Of a stretch of DNA of 64,000 nucleotides, positions 39,001 through 48,761 are shown one piece after another. The first letter of the stretch is position 1; every line of letters starts with the position of its first letter. Made by a program: the position numbers and the translations under genes. The DNA is from Hymenobacter qilianensis. Its GTDB lineage: Bacteria > Bacteroidota > Bacteroidia > Cytophagales > Hymenobacteraceae. The stretch spans positions 3,658,001 to 3,722,000 of the forward strand of contig NZ_CP060784.1 in the NCBI RefSeq assembly GCF_014489555.1, given 5' to 3'. Below the pieces are notes generated by a model. The model saw only the letters and a list, made by a program, of their open reading frames with translations. It did not search any database and was not told where the DNA came from.

Positions 39001-39354
39001 CAGGTTGGCGTGCGTGCCGCCGCCAATCCGCGCTACGCGATGTACTCCGTAGTTGAGCGTTTCACCCGCCTTCAGCCGAATGTGCAGGCGGTAATCTTCG
39101 AGGAAAGGAACATCACTGGTGCCCCAGGCAAGCGGCTTCAGGAAGCCCAAAGACAAATTTAGCCCCCCAGTAGCGGCGTTGACATCGTGGGTTAAAAAGC
39201 CAGCCCGATCGTTTCGCGGATCGGTGAGCGAGTAGGGCAGGTTGGTGGCAGGGTTAACGGCCCGGTTTGGAGTAAGCTGACGGGAGCCTTCCGCCAATAG
39301 CAGGTAAGGAGCCAGTGCCAAAACTGATACTATAGCGCGTAAAAGTATTTTCAT
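36080..39354 (-). CDS. Large T9SS-secreted protein with DUF4114-like and Asp-rich repeats (frameshifted)
   Basis: About 1,091 residues after repair. A signal peptide (MKILLRAIVSVLALAPYLLL) leads into a beta-rich region with cadherin/DUF4114-like features (GYEPLTYTNTTGATHDFYVE). The middle has many thrombospondin type 3-like calcium repeats (DFDQDGVDDLADIDDDNDGL, DADNDGVRNMLDLDSDNDGI). The end is a type IX sorting domain (LLTLYPNPANEYTTIDL ... QLLKLVKN). It is probably displayed on the cell surface. One frame break needs one base, either CCCCC at 37952-37956 (C6, SVGGNTYYDRLYWDD) or GGG at 37964-37966. Its role may be adhesion, but no binding domain is named. Confidence 0.82.
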
Positions 39355-39689
39355 ACAATAGAACTAGGCGATAGGAGAAGCAGACCAGAGCCTACCCAGC
39401 GCGGCCCGGATGAGGAAGCCTGCGCTGCCCCACGCCCAGACCCAGGCAGGAGAAACACAATTAACAGGAAGAAGAGAAGCTAAATCAGAGTGCTCCTAAA
39501 GTAGAAATATATCTGCCTCTCACAGCTAGTTGTGTGAGCTTCTGAATAGCAAAATTATAGCCATAAAGCGCCTATATAAGCATTTTACGCACTTTATATT
39601 GGTAAAAGCCTAAATGATTTCAACGCATTTGTTGCGCACTTTTATGACTTAAATAATAAAAGCTTTAATAAATTCAACTTGGTTAAATC
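39355..39689. other. AT-rich intergenic region with possible promoter
   Basis: About 335 bp upstream of the T9SS cargo gene. On the minus strand TAATTTTG (39550-39557) matches TAnnTTTG about 196 bp before the start. AT-rich direct and palindromic stretches follow at 39590-39680, just past the stop of the BamA-like gene. No gene is seen. Confidence 0.4.
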
Positions 39690-42197
39690 CTAGAAGGGAT
39701 AACCAATGCCGAGGTTGAAAGCGGTTTGGTCCTCACTTTTGCCCAGGAATTTGAAATTGCGGATGGCCCATTTCTCCCCGTCTGGCGCTGTGGGGTCGTA
39801 TACCTTGGTGGCTACGTCGAGGCGCAGAATCAGGAAGGAAAAGTCGAGCCGGATGCCCACGCCGGAGCCCACGGCAAACTGCTTCCAAAACTGATCAGTC
39901 TTAAATTGAGCGTTAGAGCGCGGATCGCTTTGCAAGGTCCAGACGTTGCCGGCATCCGTGAAAACGGCTCCGTTGATGAAGCTATACACTGGGAAACGGT
40001 ACTCCACGTTGGCCTCCAGCAGCAGCTCGCCGGGTTGCTCCAGGTTGTAGTCGCGAACTATTGTGCCATCATCAAGGCGGGTGGTGGTGTAGGCACCGGG
40101 GCCCAGGCGGCGCGGCTTCCAGGCCCGGACGCTGGAACTGCCCCCGGCAAACAAATACTTGTCGTAGGGAATAATCAGCTGGCTGCCCGTAACGTTGCCG
40201 TCGGCGTCCTCTACATCGGTGCGGGTGAGCGCGCGGGCAATGCCGCCGTTGAAACGGTATACGAAGAAAGTTTTGGGGCCCAGCTTATGGTAGCGGCGGT
40301 AGTCGGCCGTGAACTTGGCGAAGTCGTACACGTTCAGGTTGATACGATTCTGGTAGAGCGCCCGCGTGAGGCCGCCAACCTCCACAAACAGGCGCAGAAA
40401 AGTAGCGTCACGCGTCTGGTTGAAATCGTTGGAGTTGAAGAGCGACGTGGCATTAATACTAGGCACGTACAGTTGCGTGAAGCTGCGAAACAGTGGTGAA
40501 CCTTGTTCGGCTAATCGGTTGAGGCGCACTTGAAATGAGTCGGAAACAGCGGACGCATTAATAATGCTTACGTCGATGGGGGTGAGCACCCATTGATGAT
40601 ATAAAGAACGCTGCCAGATGTAGTCGAAAGTGCCCTCCAGGTTGGTACGCGTATACTCGGGGCGCTGCACATAGGTGTAGGTAAGATTGAGGCGGGTGCG
40701 AGGGTTGTAGCGCGACAGAATGCGTCCCGAGCGCCAGGGCAGAATAAACTGCGGGATAACTAGGTTAATATTGCCCCCCAGTTGCGTGGTAAGCACGGTT
40801 TCGGGGATATCGCTGCCTGTTACGCGATTGTATTGCCCTTCAAAACCAGCCCGCACACCAAACTCCAGCACCTCGGCCCCACCGAACACATTCCGAACTT
40901 TCAGGCGGGCGTTGACGAAAGGACCCACTTGCTCGGCCACGTAGGTAGCACCAAACTCTGTCAATTCCTGAAAGCGTTTGTGCGGCGAAGCATTTACTAC
41001 TGCGTCGAGCTGGTAAGTGGTATCAGTACCAAGAGCGGGCTCTACCTTGACGTAGTTGATATTGTTGAAGCGAAATACATCGAGGTCAGCCAGTTGGCGC
41101 TGGGTAAGCTGGGTATTAGCCAGACTATAGCGCTGCTCGGGGCGCACTGTCAGTTTACGGTCGAGCACACGAGTACTGAAGCGGTGGCGAAAAGCCAGAT
41201 AGTACACGGAGTCGCGCAGGATAGTGTCGCGCTTCACTCCAAAACGTATGGCTCCGGCGTCGGTCAGAAAATTTACGTGACGAACAGAGTACACATGGTG
41301 CTCAAGGCCCGGCGCCGGATTGGCGATGAGTGTGCGAAGCTGCACTGTGTTGGGGGCAAAGCTCGTGTCGGCCTCAAGGGTAATGTATTGTTGACGAAAA
41401 TCGTAATAGCCCTCGTTTTTGAGCAGGATTTCCAGACGAGCGCGTTCCTGCCCAATCAGGGTTTCATTGTAGCGTTGGCCCAGCTGTAGCAGCGACGCTT
41501 TCTGGTTGGCTCGCACCACGCGCGCCACCCCCGAATCGGGGATAACATATTCGAGCTTGGCATACGTGAAGGGCGCGTTCTCGGTGATGTGATACGTCAC
41601 GGTCACCATGCGCTTGCGGACGGTATCGGTGGCCGTGACGCGGCTGCGAAAAAAGCCCTGCGACTTCAGATAAATGCTGAGCTGCTCCACCGTCTGCCGA
41701 GTCAGGGCGGAGTCGTAAACTACGGGTGCTTCGCCTAGACGCATGATGGCGTTGCCTTTGTCGAGGGCCAGCTGGTGGCGGCGCAGGTGCTGGTCGCGCT
41801 TTACGAGCAGCTTGCCCACCTTCACCGAGTCGGGGCGGGCGGCCTGAATGCGCTTGCGGTATTCGAGGCGCTCATCTTCGAGGCGCTTCTGCACCTTGGC
41901 GCGGTCGTAGAACGTGCTGCCCAGCTGGTAGATGGCCAGCTTTGGCAACGGAAAGCGGGAGTTGGGCTCTTGCTGATACAGGGCTTGCAGGCTAAGCGCG
42001 TCGGCCTGCTCTACGCCCGTGAGCTTATTGGCGCGCAGCAGATTACGGCCGGGCGGCAGCAGGCGCGTGGGCGTACAGCTGTCCAGCAGCCCGATGAGCA
42101 GAACTGCCAGCCAGACAACGCGGCTTTTCTCCTTAAAAAAGCCCCCAGCGGGCCTGGCAACGGCGAATATGGTTTCAAAAGCGGTAGCGAAGTACAT
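39690..42197 (-). CDS. BamA/TamA-family outer membrane protein (lipoprotein form)
   Basis: About 835 residues from the ATG at 42197. The N-terminus has a lipobox (LLIGLLDSC) after an unusually long basic lead. POTRA-like domains (PFTYAKLEYVIPDSGVARVV, YNETLIGQERARLEILLKNE) precede a C-terminal 16-strand barrel with the final aromatic residue (FNLGIGYPF). GSSSVRAWKPRRLGPGAYT is the 'surface antigen' motif of the Omp85 family (SxRGW/F-like). It likely helps insert or export outer membrane proteins. Bacteroidota often have several such lipid-anchored homologues, and the client is unknown. Confidence 0.88.
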   Translation of the reverse strand: MYFATAFETIFAVARPAGGFFKEKSRVVWLAVLLIGLLDSCTPTRLLPPGRNLLRANKLTGVEQADALSLQALYQQEPNSRFPLPKLAIYQLGSTFYDRAKVQKRLEDERLEYRKRIQAARPDSVKVGKLLVKRDQHLRRHQLALDKGNAIMRLGEAPVVYDSALTRQTVEQLSIYLKSQGFFRSRVTATDTVRKRMVTVTYHITENAPFTYAKLEYVIPDSGVARVVRANQKASLLQLGQRYNETLIGQERARLEILLKNEGYYDFRQQYITLEADTSFAPNTVQLRTLIANPAPGLEHHVYSVRHVNFLTDAGAIRFGVKRDTILRDSVYYLAFRHRFSTRVLDRKLTVRPEQRYSLANTQLTQRQLADLDVFRFNNINYVKVEPALGTDTTYQLDAVVNASPHKRFQELTEFGATYVAEQVGPFVNARLKVRNVFGGAEVLEFGVRAGFEGQYNRVTGSDIPETVLTTQLGGNINLVIPQFILPWRSGRILSRYNPRTRLNLTYTYVQRPEYTRTNLEGTFDYIWQRSLYHQWVLTPIDVSIINASAVSDSFQVRLNRLAEQGSPLFRSFTQLYVPSINATSLFNSNDFNQTRDATFLRLFVEVGGLTRALYQNRINLNVYDFAKFTADYRRYHKLGPKTFFVYRFNGGIARALTRTDVEDADGNVTGSQLIIPYDKYLFAGGSSSVRAWKPRRLGPGAYTTTRLDDGTIVRDYNLEQPGELLLEANVEYRFPVYSFINGAVFTDAGNVWTLQSDPRSNAQFKTDQFWKQFAVGSGVGIRLDFSFLILRLDVATKVYDPTAPDGEKWAIRNFKFLGKSEDQTAFNLGIGYPF

Positions 42198-42592
42198 GCA
42201 CGTATGGCACCTGAAAAAGCGTCGGCTCCGGCACGCTGCTCTCCGGTGTGAGGAAAGCAAAACAGTGTTGGCGCTGCTAAATTCCACCTTTTTACTGGAA
42301 TACGCTGGAATCGGTTAGCTCAACCAGATAGGAACCTGTTTTCCAGTGGAAAGCCAGGAAAGCAGACCGGACTAATTTAATCAGTTTCGCGCTTTGAAGG
42401 CATGGCAAAATGCTGCTTTATGCACCTGAGGGCTGCGGTGGTATAGCCGCATATCCTTTAATTTGTGGCAAAGCCTTTTACCTCAGGCTGTCGGCGCACT
42501 CATAAATAATAGTGGAGGCTTCGGCCTTGCAGCATCGCTAACGCTGCGAGGCCGAAACCTCCACGAGTGCATTTTCCTTACTCCTTTCCAGT
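42198..42592. other. Intergenic region with strong hairpin
   Basis: About 395 bp between the divergent BamA-like and gluconokinase genes. Apart from the hairpin at 42496-42570 it has no supported gene. A near-match promoter element (TTAATTTG) lies at about 42458-42465. Confidence 0.5.
42496..42570. repeat. Long hairpin upstream of gluconokinase
   Basis: GTGGAGGCTTCGGCCTTGCA and its near-complement (two mismatches over 22 bp) enclose a nine-base loop, and outer GCACTC/GAGTGC arms extend it. No T-run follows, so it is not a standard terminator. It ends 22 bp before the ATG of the gluconokinase gene and could act in the leader RNA, or be another intergenic palindrome. Confidence 0.7.
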
Positions 42593-43102
42593 ATGATTTG
42601 TATTGTAATGGGCGTGTCGGGCAGTGGCAAAACCACCGTTGGCCGCGAGCTGGCCCAGGCTCTGAGCTTGCCCTTTTATGACGCCGACGACTTTCACTCG
42701 GCGGCCAACGTGGAGAAAATGCGCCAGGGCACCCCGCTGACCGATGAAGACCGGCACGGCTGGCTCGCGGCCCTGGCCGCGGGCATCACGAAGTGGGAAA
42801 AGGCGGGCGGCGCGGTGCTGGCCTGCTCGGCGCTGAAAGAGAAATACCGGGCCGTATTGCAGGCAGCCGCCGCGCACGCTGTTTTCTGGGTGGTGCTGGA
42901 GGGGAGTAAGGAGCTGCTGGTGTCCCGGATGCGGACCCGCTCGGGCCACTATATGAAGGAGCAGATGCTCAATTCGCAACTGGCTGACTATGAGTCGCCG
43001 ACTTATGGGCTGCACCTCAGTATTGAGGCATCGCCCGAAGAGCTGGTGAGGCAAACCGTGGAGTTTTTGAGAAAACAAAAGGGTGAAAAAGCCCCCCGCT
43101 GA
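42593..43102 (+). CDS. gntK: Gluconokinase
   Basis: 169 residues, normal for GntK. It phosphorylates gluconate to 6-phosphogluconate. The Walker A loop is GVSGSGKTT (about residues 7-15), followed by YDADDFHSAANVEKMRQGTP (substrate region), GGAVLACSALKEKYR and RTRSGHYMKEQMLNSQL. It stands alone without a gluconate transporter. The last codons read KAPR across a GCCCCCC motif. Confidence 0.93.
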   Translation: MICIVMGVSGSGKTTVGRELAQALSLPFYDADDFHSAANVEKMRQGTPLTDEDRHGWLAALAAGITKWEKAGGAVLACSALKEKYRAVLQAAAAHAVFWVVLEGSKELLVSRMRTRSGHYMKEQMLNSQLADYESPTYGLHLSIEASPEELVRQTVEFLRKQKGEKAPR

Positions 43103-43140
43103 TTCTATCCAACGGCCCCCGGCTTAAGCGGCTGGAAGCG

Positions 43141-44241
43141 CTACAAGGACGCCTGCTCGAACTGCTCCCGGTGGTCACTGTTAGGCCGCAGCAGCAGCCG
43201 ATTGTGCGGGTAGTCGATGATCAGATCGAAGCGGCGCAGCACATCGAAGCCGAGCGTTCCACTGCGGGGCACCGTCACGCGGTCAACCAGATTGTGGGGG
43301 TCGGGGAAGGCCGTCAGCAGGGAGCGGAGTTGATAGGCGCCCAGCTGCAACAGCGCTATGGGGCCCAGATAGCCCTGAATCAGACCGCTGAAGCCATAGC
43401 CCAGGTCGGCACGCTGGCGCTCGGGGGGCAAAGACAGCCGCGGATCGGAAGCGGTTTCCAGCGAGAGGGCGTGGTTGGCGCCCGTATCCAGCATCAAGCG
43501 TAAGGGTATTGCCTGTGAGCCCGTTAGGGAAATATTGGTGGTAATGTAGGGTCGGGAGTCATCCAGCTCGATGGGCAGGCTGCTCCAGCTGTCGTCCGTT
43601 GTGGGGCGTGGAGCGGTGGGCTCAGTAAAGGTGATTTGACCCAACGTGGGGTGAATGGAAACAATGAAGCTGCGAAACAGATCATAGCCCAAAATGCCAT
43701 GAATTTGTATGCCTAACAGCGCTTCGAACGCTACGACCTGTTTGGTGACGATGATAAAGTTGATGGACGGCGCTTCAATGCCCGCAAACTCAACCCGCAC
43801 GGAGTTCGTTCTGTGGGCCAGAACCGGCGCTTTCTTTCCTACTCCGGATAAGTTGTAGGCTTTGGTTGTCTGTACGCCCAGCTGTCGGCCAAGCTTGGGG
43901 TTGGTAATGAGGGAGGTGGCAATGCCGGTATCGAGCAGAAAATTATACGGCCCTTTGCCATTAAGAAAAACCGGAATGATGAGCAGGTTGCCGTGGGCTT
44001 TATACTCCATGGAAACCTGCTGCTGGCTGGCCTTTTTGAAGCGAAACGGCGAATCGATAAAAACCTCTGCATCCGGTGGCGCCGCAGTGGCAAACGCCGG
44101 CCAGGCAGCCAGTAAAAAAAGCCCCCCAAGTAACCCACAGATACTACGGCAAGCCCCCAGGCTAATGCAAAAGGAAAGGAATTGCTGGAGGGTGGCTATC
44201 GGCGCTTCGAGCAAGCGCAGCCAAGGCGAGATAGTAGCCAT
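43141..44241 (-). CDS. Retropepsin-like aspartyl protease family protein
   Basis: 366 residues. An N-terminal hydrophobic segment (ICGLLGGLFLLAAWPAFATA) acts as signal or anchor, after a roughly 35-residue lead. Two pepsin-like half sites are present: YNFLLDTGIATSLI and LRLMLDTGANHALSL, each with the DTG catalytic triplet, so a single chain may form a whole active site. This periplasmic/exported 'aspartyl protease family' is common in Bacteroidota, and its substrates are unknown. Confidence 0.85.
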   Translation of the reverse strand: MATISPWLRLLEAPIATLQQFLSFCISLGACRSICGLLGGLFLLAAWPAFATAAPPDAEVFIDSPFRFKKASQQQVSMEYKAHGNLLIIPVFLNGKGPYNFLLDTGIATSLITNPKLGRQLGVQTTKAYNLSGVGKKAPVLAHRTNSVRVEFAGIEAPSINFIIVTKQVVAFEALLGIQIHGILGYDLFRSFIVSIHPTLGQITFTEPTAPRPTTDDSWSSLPIELDDSRPYITTNISLTGSQAIPLRLMLDTGANHALSLETASDPRLSLPPERQRADLGYGFSGLIQGYLGPIALLQLGAYQLRSLLTAFPDPHNLVDRVTVPRSGTLGFDVLRRFDLIIDYPHNRLLLRPNSDHREQFEQASL

Positions 44242-44431
44242 AGAGGCAGGTGGCTCGGTGCCGCCGACACCCCCGTGGTGCCTTTTGCCCGAAATCCGCC
44301 CCTATACACTCACTTTCAGACGCCTGCTTCAATGATTATTCTTTGAGGTGCCCGATTCAGCCCGTAAGCTGCCCGTTTTGACGCCAGAAAGAAGAGCCAA
44401 AGTAGCACTAGCGAGCAGCTTTCTGCCACAC

Positions 44432-44469
44432 AAAAAAAACGGCCTATACGCAACGGGTAGGCCGTTTTT
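44432..44469. terminator. Probable bidirectional terminator
   Basis: AAAAACGGCCTA and TAGGCCGTTTTT, a perfect 12-bp stem with a 14-base loop and T-runs on both strands. Confidence 0.75.
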
Positions 44470-44510
44470 GTAGATATTTTGACGGCTATTGAAAGGCGTC
44501 AAAAAAGCAA

Positions 44511-44621
44511 AAAAGGACACAGCGAGGCGTCCAGCTTTTGCTGGGGCAGGTGTGGAAATTCACTCACCATTTTTCTACGCCTGCCGGGGAGTTGCAGCTC
44601 CCTGCCTCGCTGTGTCCTTTT
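44511..44621. ncRNA. Candidate structured RNA or small palindromic element
   Basis: Perfect 18-bp inverted arms at 44511-44528 and 44604-44621 (AAAAGGACACAGCGAGGC and complement) enclose 75 bp that can fold internally: CCAGC/GCTGG, GGCAGG/CCTGCC and GGGAG/CTCCC. The closed multi-branch shape could be a small RNA, a complex terminator or a MITE-like element. No coding function is seen. Confidence 0.35.
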
Positions 44622-44774
44622 CTGCTACTGCCCTGGGGCAGCTATCGATTCTTGGAGGTGTGTTTGTTTGATTATTAATATAGGCCCAACCTGCGCGGTG
44701 GCTTAAACAAAGCCTGCTGCCAAGCACTGGGGGGCTTTTTAGTCAATATTTTCCGTGTCTTGCAAGGGCTGTAA

Positions 44775-45188
44775 CTACTTGTTTCTGGTGATGAACGCCT
44801 TCACGTTATCGCGGTAAAAACGGGTCCATTTCAGCGTGTGGCCGCCGGTGAGCTTCACCAGGTACTCTCCGTTGAAATACCCCTCGAGCTCTTCCACATA
44901 ATTCAGATTGATCAGATAGGAGCGGTGGATGCGCGCAAAGTCCGTCGGATCGAGGCGCTGGGCCAGCTGGGTCAGGCTCTCGTACAGCACGTAGGAGCGC
45001 TGCAGCGTGTGCAGGGTGATGTAGCTGCCGTCGGCATCGAAGTAGAGAATATCATCGACCTTAATAAAAAACAGTTTATGCTGCTCCTTGACCAGCAGAC
45101 GCTTTAATGGGGGGCGCGGCCCTGGCAACTCCTCACCGGGCCTGCCCCCTTCTGGCGAGGGCTGGGATTGGGTTACATTGGCTTTCAT
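44775..45188 (-). CDS. LytTR DNA-binding domain protein
   Basis: 137 residues. The LytTR domain spans about residues 30-135 (LFFIKVDDILYFDADGSYIT, FARIHRSYLINLNYVEEL, LKWTRFYRDNVKAFI). The receiver domain that normally precedes it in LytR/AgrA regulators is missing; instead there is a Pro/Gly-rich N-terminus. It should bind direct repeats upstream of target genes. No partner kinase of the LytS type is adjacent. Confidence 0.88.
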   Translation of the reverse strand: MKANVTQSQPSPEGGRPGEELPGPRPPLKRLLVKEQHKLFFIKVDDILYFDADGSYITLHTLQRSYVLYESLTQLAQRLDPTDFARIHRSYLINLNYVEELEGYFNGEYLVKLTGGHTLKWTRFYRDNVKAFITRNK

Positions 45189-45969
45189 AGGATAAAGCAG
45201 TTAACAATTCAGCGCTTAGTTTTTAAGGATAAAATCAGGCATTCCGAAAGGAAACCCGGCATCGCGCCGGCCTGCGGAGGGCGCTGGCTTTTTCGTGCCA
45301 GCACCCGCCCCATCAGGGGCGGCGCGTCATTCTGCTTGTCAGGGACACCTTTTGTTTCGGTACCGCCTGCCAAGACCGTGTTCCTGCTTTATTCCTCCAC
45401 GTGAGGAGTAAATATGTGCTGTCGTGGTTAGTTAGTAAGTGAAAGACCAGTAGTCTGGAAAGAGGCTGCATCCACGATACGAATAAATTCGTACTATCTG
45501 TTCAGCTTCTTGATTTGCCCCCCACCAGCCGACCAGCCGCTTGTTAGCCGAAGGTGTAATTATCTGCTGCTCTTTGCATTCGGATAGGGGCGGAGTATGT
45601 GCGTCTGCCGGGGATACCGACCAAAGTGGCAAACGTTACAGAAAACCTCGATTTTATTTGTCTACGGCTTGCTACGGGTAGTACTGCGAGTGAAACATGG
45701 GGTAAGGTGCATGGCCGCTTTGTTGGTTTCAGGAAACATACAGGCAGCTGAAGCGCTCAAATATTCGCCTGTATACTATATGTTCAGAAAGATGATGCCA
45801 TCAATATAACGTTCTTATTATCAGCGCTATTGCAAAGACGCAGCGTTGTTATAATCCTGATCTGTTCGATTTCGATACACCCGTTGTCCGGTTATGATAC
45901 GCTGGTGATCGGCCACAAAAAAGCCGCTTCGGGGAAGAAGCGGCTTTCTGGTATGGGTAGGATAGGGGC
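45189..45969. other. Long intergenic region, no supported gene
   Basis: About 780 bp between the LytTR gene and a lipoprotein gene on the same strand. It has mixed composition and only short open frames without domains. It contains a GCCCCCC motif near 45518 and the terminator at 45916-45948. It could hold an undetected RNA or a decayed gene. Confidence 0.5.
45916..45948. terminator. Rho-independent terminator (for the lipoprotein gene)
   Basis: AAAGCCGCTTC/GAAGCGGCTTT stem 22 bp past the lipoprotein stop on the minus strand; the T-run is on that strand. Confidence 0.8.
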
Positions 45970-46464
45970 TTACTGGGCCGTGAAGGTGGTGCGGGTGACG
46001 GTGGTTACGCCACTTACCGTTTCCGTGTCCACGAGGATAAGCCGGGTTTGGTTCAGTTCCTCAATCGTGCCGGTCAGCTCAACATCATAGACAAAGCCCG
46101 GAGCGGCGGTGAAGCTGACGGCGCCCGAAAGCGTCTGGTCGTTGTTGGACAGGCTCCATTGGCCCGTCAGGGTTTGAGGGCTGGCGCTGAAGCACTTGGT
46201 TTTGCCCTCATCCACAACAAATGCATTGCTGGCCTGAAACTTATACAAGTTGTCTTTAAAGCAGGCATCCTCGCTGGTAAAGATGTCTACGGCCGCCTTG
46301 GTGCCTTCCTTTTCCGTGACGGCAGTTACCATCCAGGTCTTGGCCATGAGCTTCTCGGTGGCCGTCTGGTTTGTGGGTTGAGGATCGTTGTTGTTGTCGT
46401 CGCCGCAGCTAACGAGTGCCCCGGTCAGGGCCAGGGATACAGCAAAAGAGAAGAGCTTGTTCAT
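45970..46464 (-). CDS. Lipocalin-like lipoprotein
   Basis: 164 residues from the ATG at 46464. The lipoprotein signal ends in ALVSCGDD. The body begins with a KLMAKTWMVTAVTEKEG block and has short beta strands (LTGQWSLSNNDQTLSGAVSF), like the DUF4923/lipocalin-like lipoproteins of Bacteroidota. Its ligand is unknown. It has its own terminator. Confidence 0.8.
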   Translation of the reverse strand: MNKLFSFAVSLALTGALVSCGDDNNNDPQPTNQTATEKLMAKTWMVTAVTEKEGTKAAVDIFTSEDACFKDNLYKFQASNAFVVDEGKTKCFSASPQTLTGQWSLSNNDQTLSGAVSFTAAPGFVYDVELTGTIEELNQTRLILVDTETVSGVTTVTRTTFTAQ

Positions 46465-46620
46465 AAAGGGCAAACGAGATAAAAGGAATAAAATTACTGG
46501 CGGACAAACCTAGCTATACTACGCGTTGGGGCTGCACTATTTTGCCCCCCAGCGGCAAATCAAATGCCAGCAAGCTCGGCTATGGATAGAAAAGGTAGCT
46601 GAAGTTCAGCAACACAAAAT

Positions 46621-48761
46621 CTATACAATACCGGCACCTTTTTTTGCCACGGCACGCGTCTTTGCCTGGTTGAGAGGCAAGGTGATCAGAATATCGGTGC
46701 CTTCTCCTTCCCGCGATTCAAAGGTGAGGGTGCCGCCATGCCCTTTGGTAACGATATCGTAGCTGAGGGAGAGGCCCAGTCCTGTGCCTTCGCCGGGGGC
46801 TTTGTCGTGAAAAATGGTTGGAATACCTTCTTTGCCACGTCCGCGGGCATGCCCATACCGTTGTCGCGCACTCGCAGCTCTACTTGCCCATTGCTTTGGC
46901 GGGTGCTCACCTGCACCTGCGGCTGGTAGTCCGGATCAGTAACCGCGGCTTTCTGCTGCACGGCATAAAAAGCGTTGGTATACAGGTTCAGGAGCACCCG
47001 CCCGATGTCGGGGGGAACCAGTGCCACGGGCTCCAGGCCAGCCTCAAAGTCGGTAATTAGCTCTACTTCAAATGCGGGAGCTTTGGCGCGCAAGCTTTCA
47101 TAGGCCAGATTCAGGTACTCTGTGGCCAGGGCGTTCAGGTCGGTGGGTTTGCGCTCACTGGTACTCGGCCGCGCATGTTCCAGCATGCCTTTGATAATAG
47201 CGGAGGCCCGCTGCCCGTGTTGGGTGATTTTGCTCAGATTCTGTTCCAGCTCGGCAGCCAGCTCTTCCACCTCCTGAAAGTTTCCCGCGCGGGCTTCGGT
47301 CTGCAACTCCTGGCTGATGTCGGCCGACACGTCGGCGAAATTGGTGACGAAGTTTAGTGGGTTCTGAATTTCGTGGGCGATGCCGGCGGTCAGCTCGCCT
47401 AGTGCCGCCAGCTTTTCCGCTTGCACCAGTTGCGCCTGGGTGGCTTTCAGTTCTTCCTGTTGGCGCTGAAGTTGGGCATTGGACCGCTGTTTTTGCTGAT
47501 TGTTGAGCCAGAGCAGAACGCTCAGTCCGGCTACTATTACCAGGGCCGCCAACGAGCCCAGCAGGAGCAGACGCTGCTGACTATTTTGCTGGCGAATCAG
47601 CTGTTGGTTGTGCGTCAGGAGTTGAATCTGCGACTGCTTCTTTTCCAACGCATACTGGTACTGGAGCGCGGCCGTGCGGCGGGTCACTTCCTGATTGTCG
47701 AGGCTGTCACGGTAGGCTATGAACATGGCGAGGTAGCGATACGCTTCGTCGAAGCGGCCACGGGCTGAGCTAGCTTGGGCCAGCACATCACTGGCGTCGC
47801 GAATCGTGCTTTTGTTGCCGGTGCGCTGGCCCGCCAGCAGCGCCTCGCGCCCGTACACCCAAGCACTATCGGGCTGCTCCGTATCGAGGTAAGCGCGGGC
47901 CAGAATGAGCTGCACCAGGGGCATTCTGCCTACGTCATCCAGTTGCTTCATGCGTTGCAGGGCCCGAAAAGCCGCAGAAAAAGCTGCCCGGTAGTTGCCC
48001 AGACGCTCATCCATATCGGCAATGCTATATAGACTCATGGTAATGCCGCCTTGATTATTCAATTCTTTCGCCAGCACGGCGCCCTGCTCAAAATAGCTCC
48101 GCGCCTGCGCCCACTGGCCCTGAATGCGGCACAGCTCGCCTAGCCCCGATACGCAATGGGCAATGCCGTCCTGGTCGCCTACGCCCCGCGCCAACTTGAG
48201 GCCCCGCACAAAGTACTGCCGGGCCTTTTGGTATTCGCCCAGCGCGATGCTCGTATTGCCAAGCTGGCTGTTGAGAAGTGTCAGCCACTTCTGGCTGGGT
48301 ATTGCATCTGCCAGCTTCAGGCCCTGAAAGCTATAAGCCATGGCCTGCGCATAGTTGCCCTGCCCGGAAGCGGTGTACGAGAGGTTGTACAAACACGAAA
48401 TCTCATGCAGGTGGTCATTGAGCCGGACAAACAGCTTTCGAGCCTTATGAGTGTAGTCCAAGGAAAGCTCGTACTGATTGCGGAAGCGGTAATAAAAGCC
48501 TAAACCCAGCAAAGCGCGGGCTTCGCCAAACGTGTAGCCTATCTCCCGCGACAGGTTTAGGGCTTCTTCATAAGCGGTTTTGGTTTGCTGGGGGGCATTT
48601 GCGCGCTGTACGAATGCCAGCGTGTTGAGGCGGTTTACTCGGCCTGTATCACGCTGCGGATGCGCCTCCACCGCGGCTTGCCAGCGCCTGCCCACTGAGT
48701 CTTGCGTCCTTGCTTCAAAAGACAGGAAACTCAGCAAGCAAAGCAACAAGAGCGTTTTCAT
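46621..48761 (-). CDS. TPR-containing sensor histidine kinase (frameshifted)
   Basis: About 713 residues after repair. A signal peptide (MKTLLLLCLLSFLSFEARTQ) is followed by about seven tetratricopeptide repeats in the periplasm (for example GYTFGEARALLGLGFYYRFR, GNYAQAMAYSFQGLKLADAI). A membrane helix lies at about 395-420, then a coiled coil and a HisKA/HATPase core (LGELTAGIAHEIQNPLNFVT with His about 463; VRDNGMGMP; GTGLGLSLSYDIVTKG). The break is at GGGGG 46795-46799 or TTT 46801-46803; one base restores the G2 box and the end at 46621. It has no receiver domain and no adjacent response regulator. The signal is unknown. Confidence 0.88.

Larger units (their letters stand above)
44242..44774. 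other. Intergenic region with stacked hairpins
   Basis: About 530 bp between the LytTR gene and the aspartyl protease gene (both minus). It contains three consecutive inverted repeats (44432-44469, 44477-44504, 44511-44621) and a lone CTGGGGGGCTTTTT half-motif at 44729-44742. Small open frames here overlap the hairpins and are not credible. Confidence 0.6.

Noticed and set aside
39726..40499. Long antisense open frames such as 39726-40499, 34383-35369, 28628-29599, 19396-20097 and 3933-4853
   Set aside because: They lie opposite strongly supported genes, have no domains, and are expected in GC-rich coding DNA.
45597..45809. 70-residue frame in the 45.2-45.97 kb gap
   Set aside because: No domain, poor start context and no conserved neighbour; may be chance.
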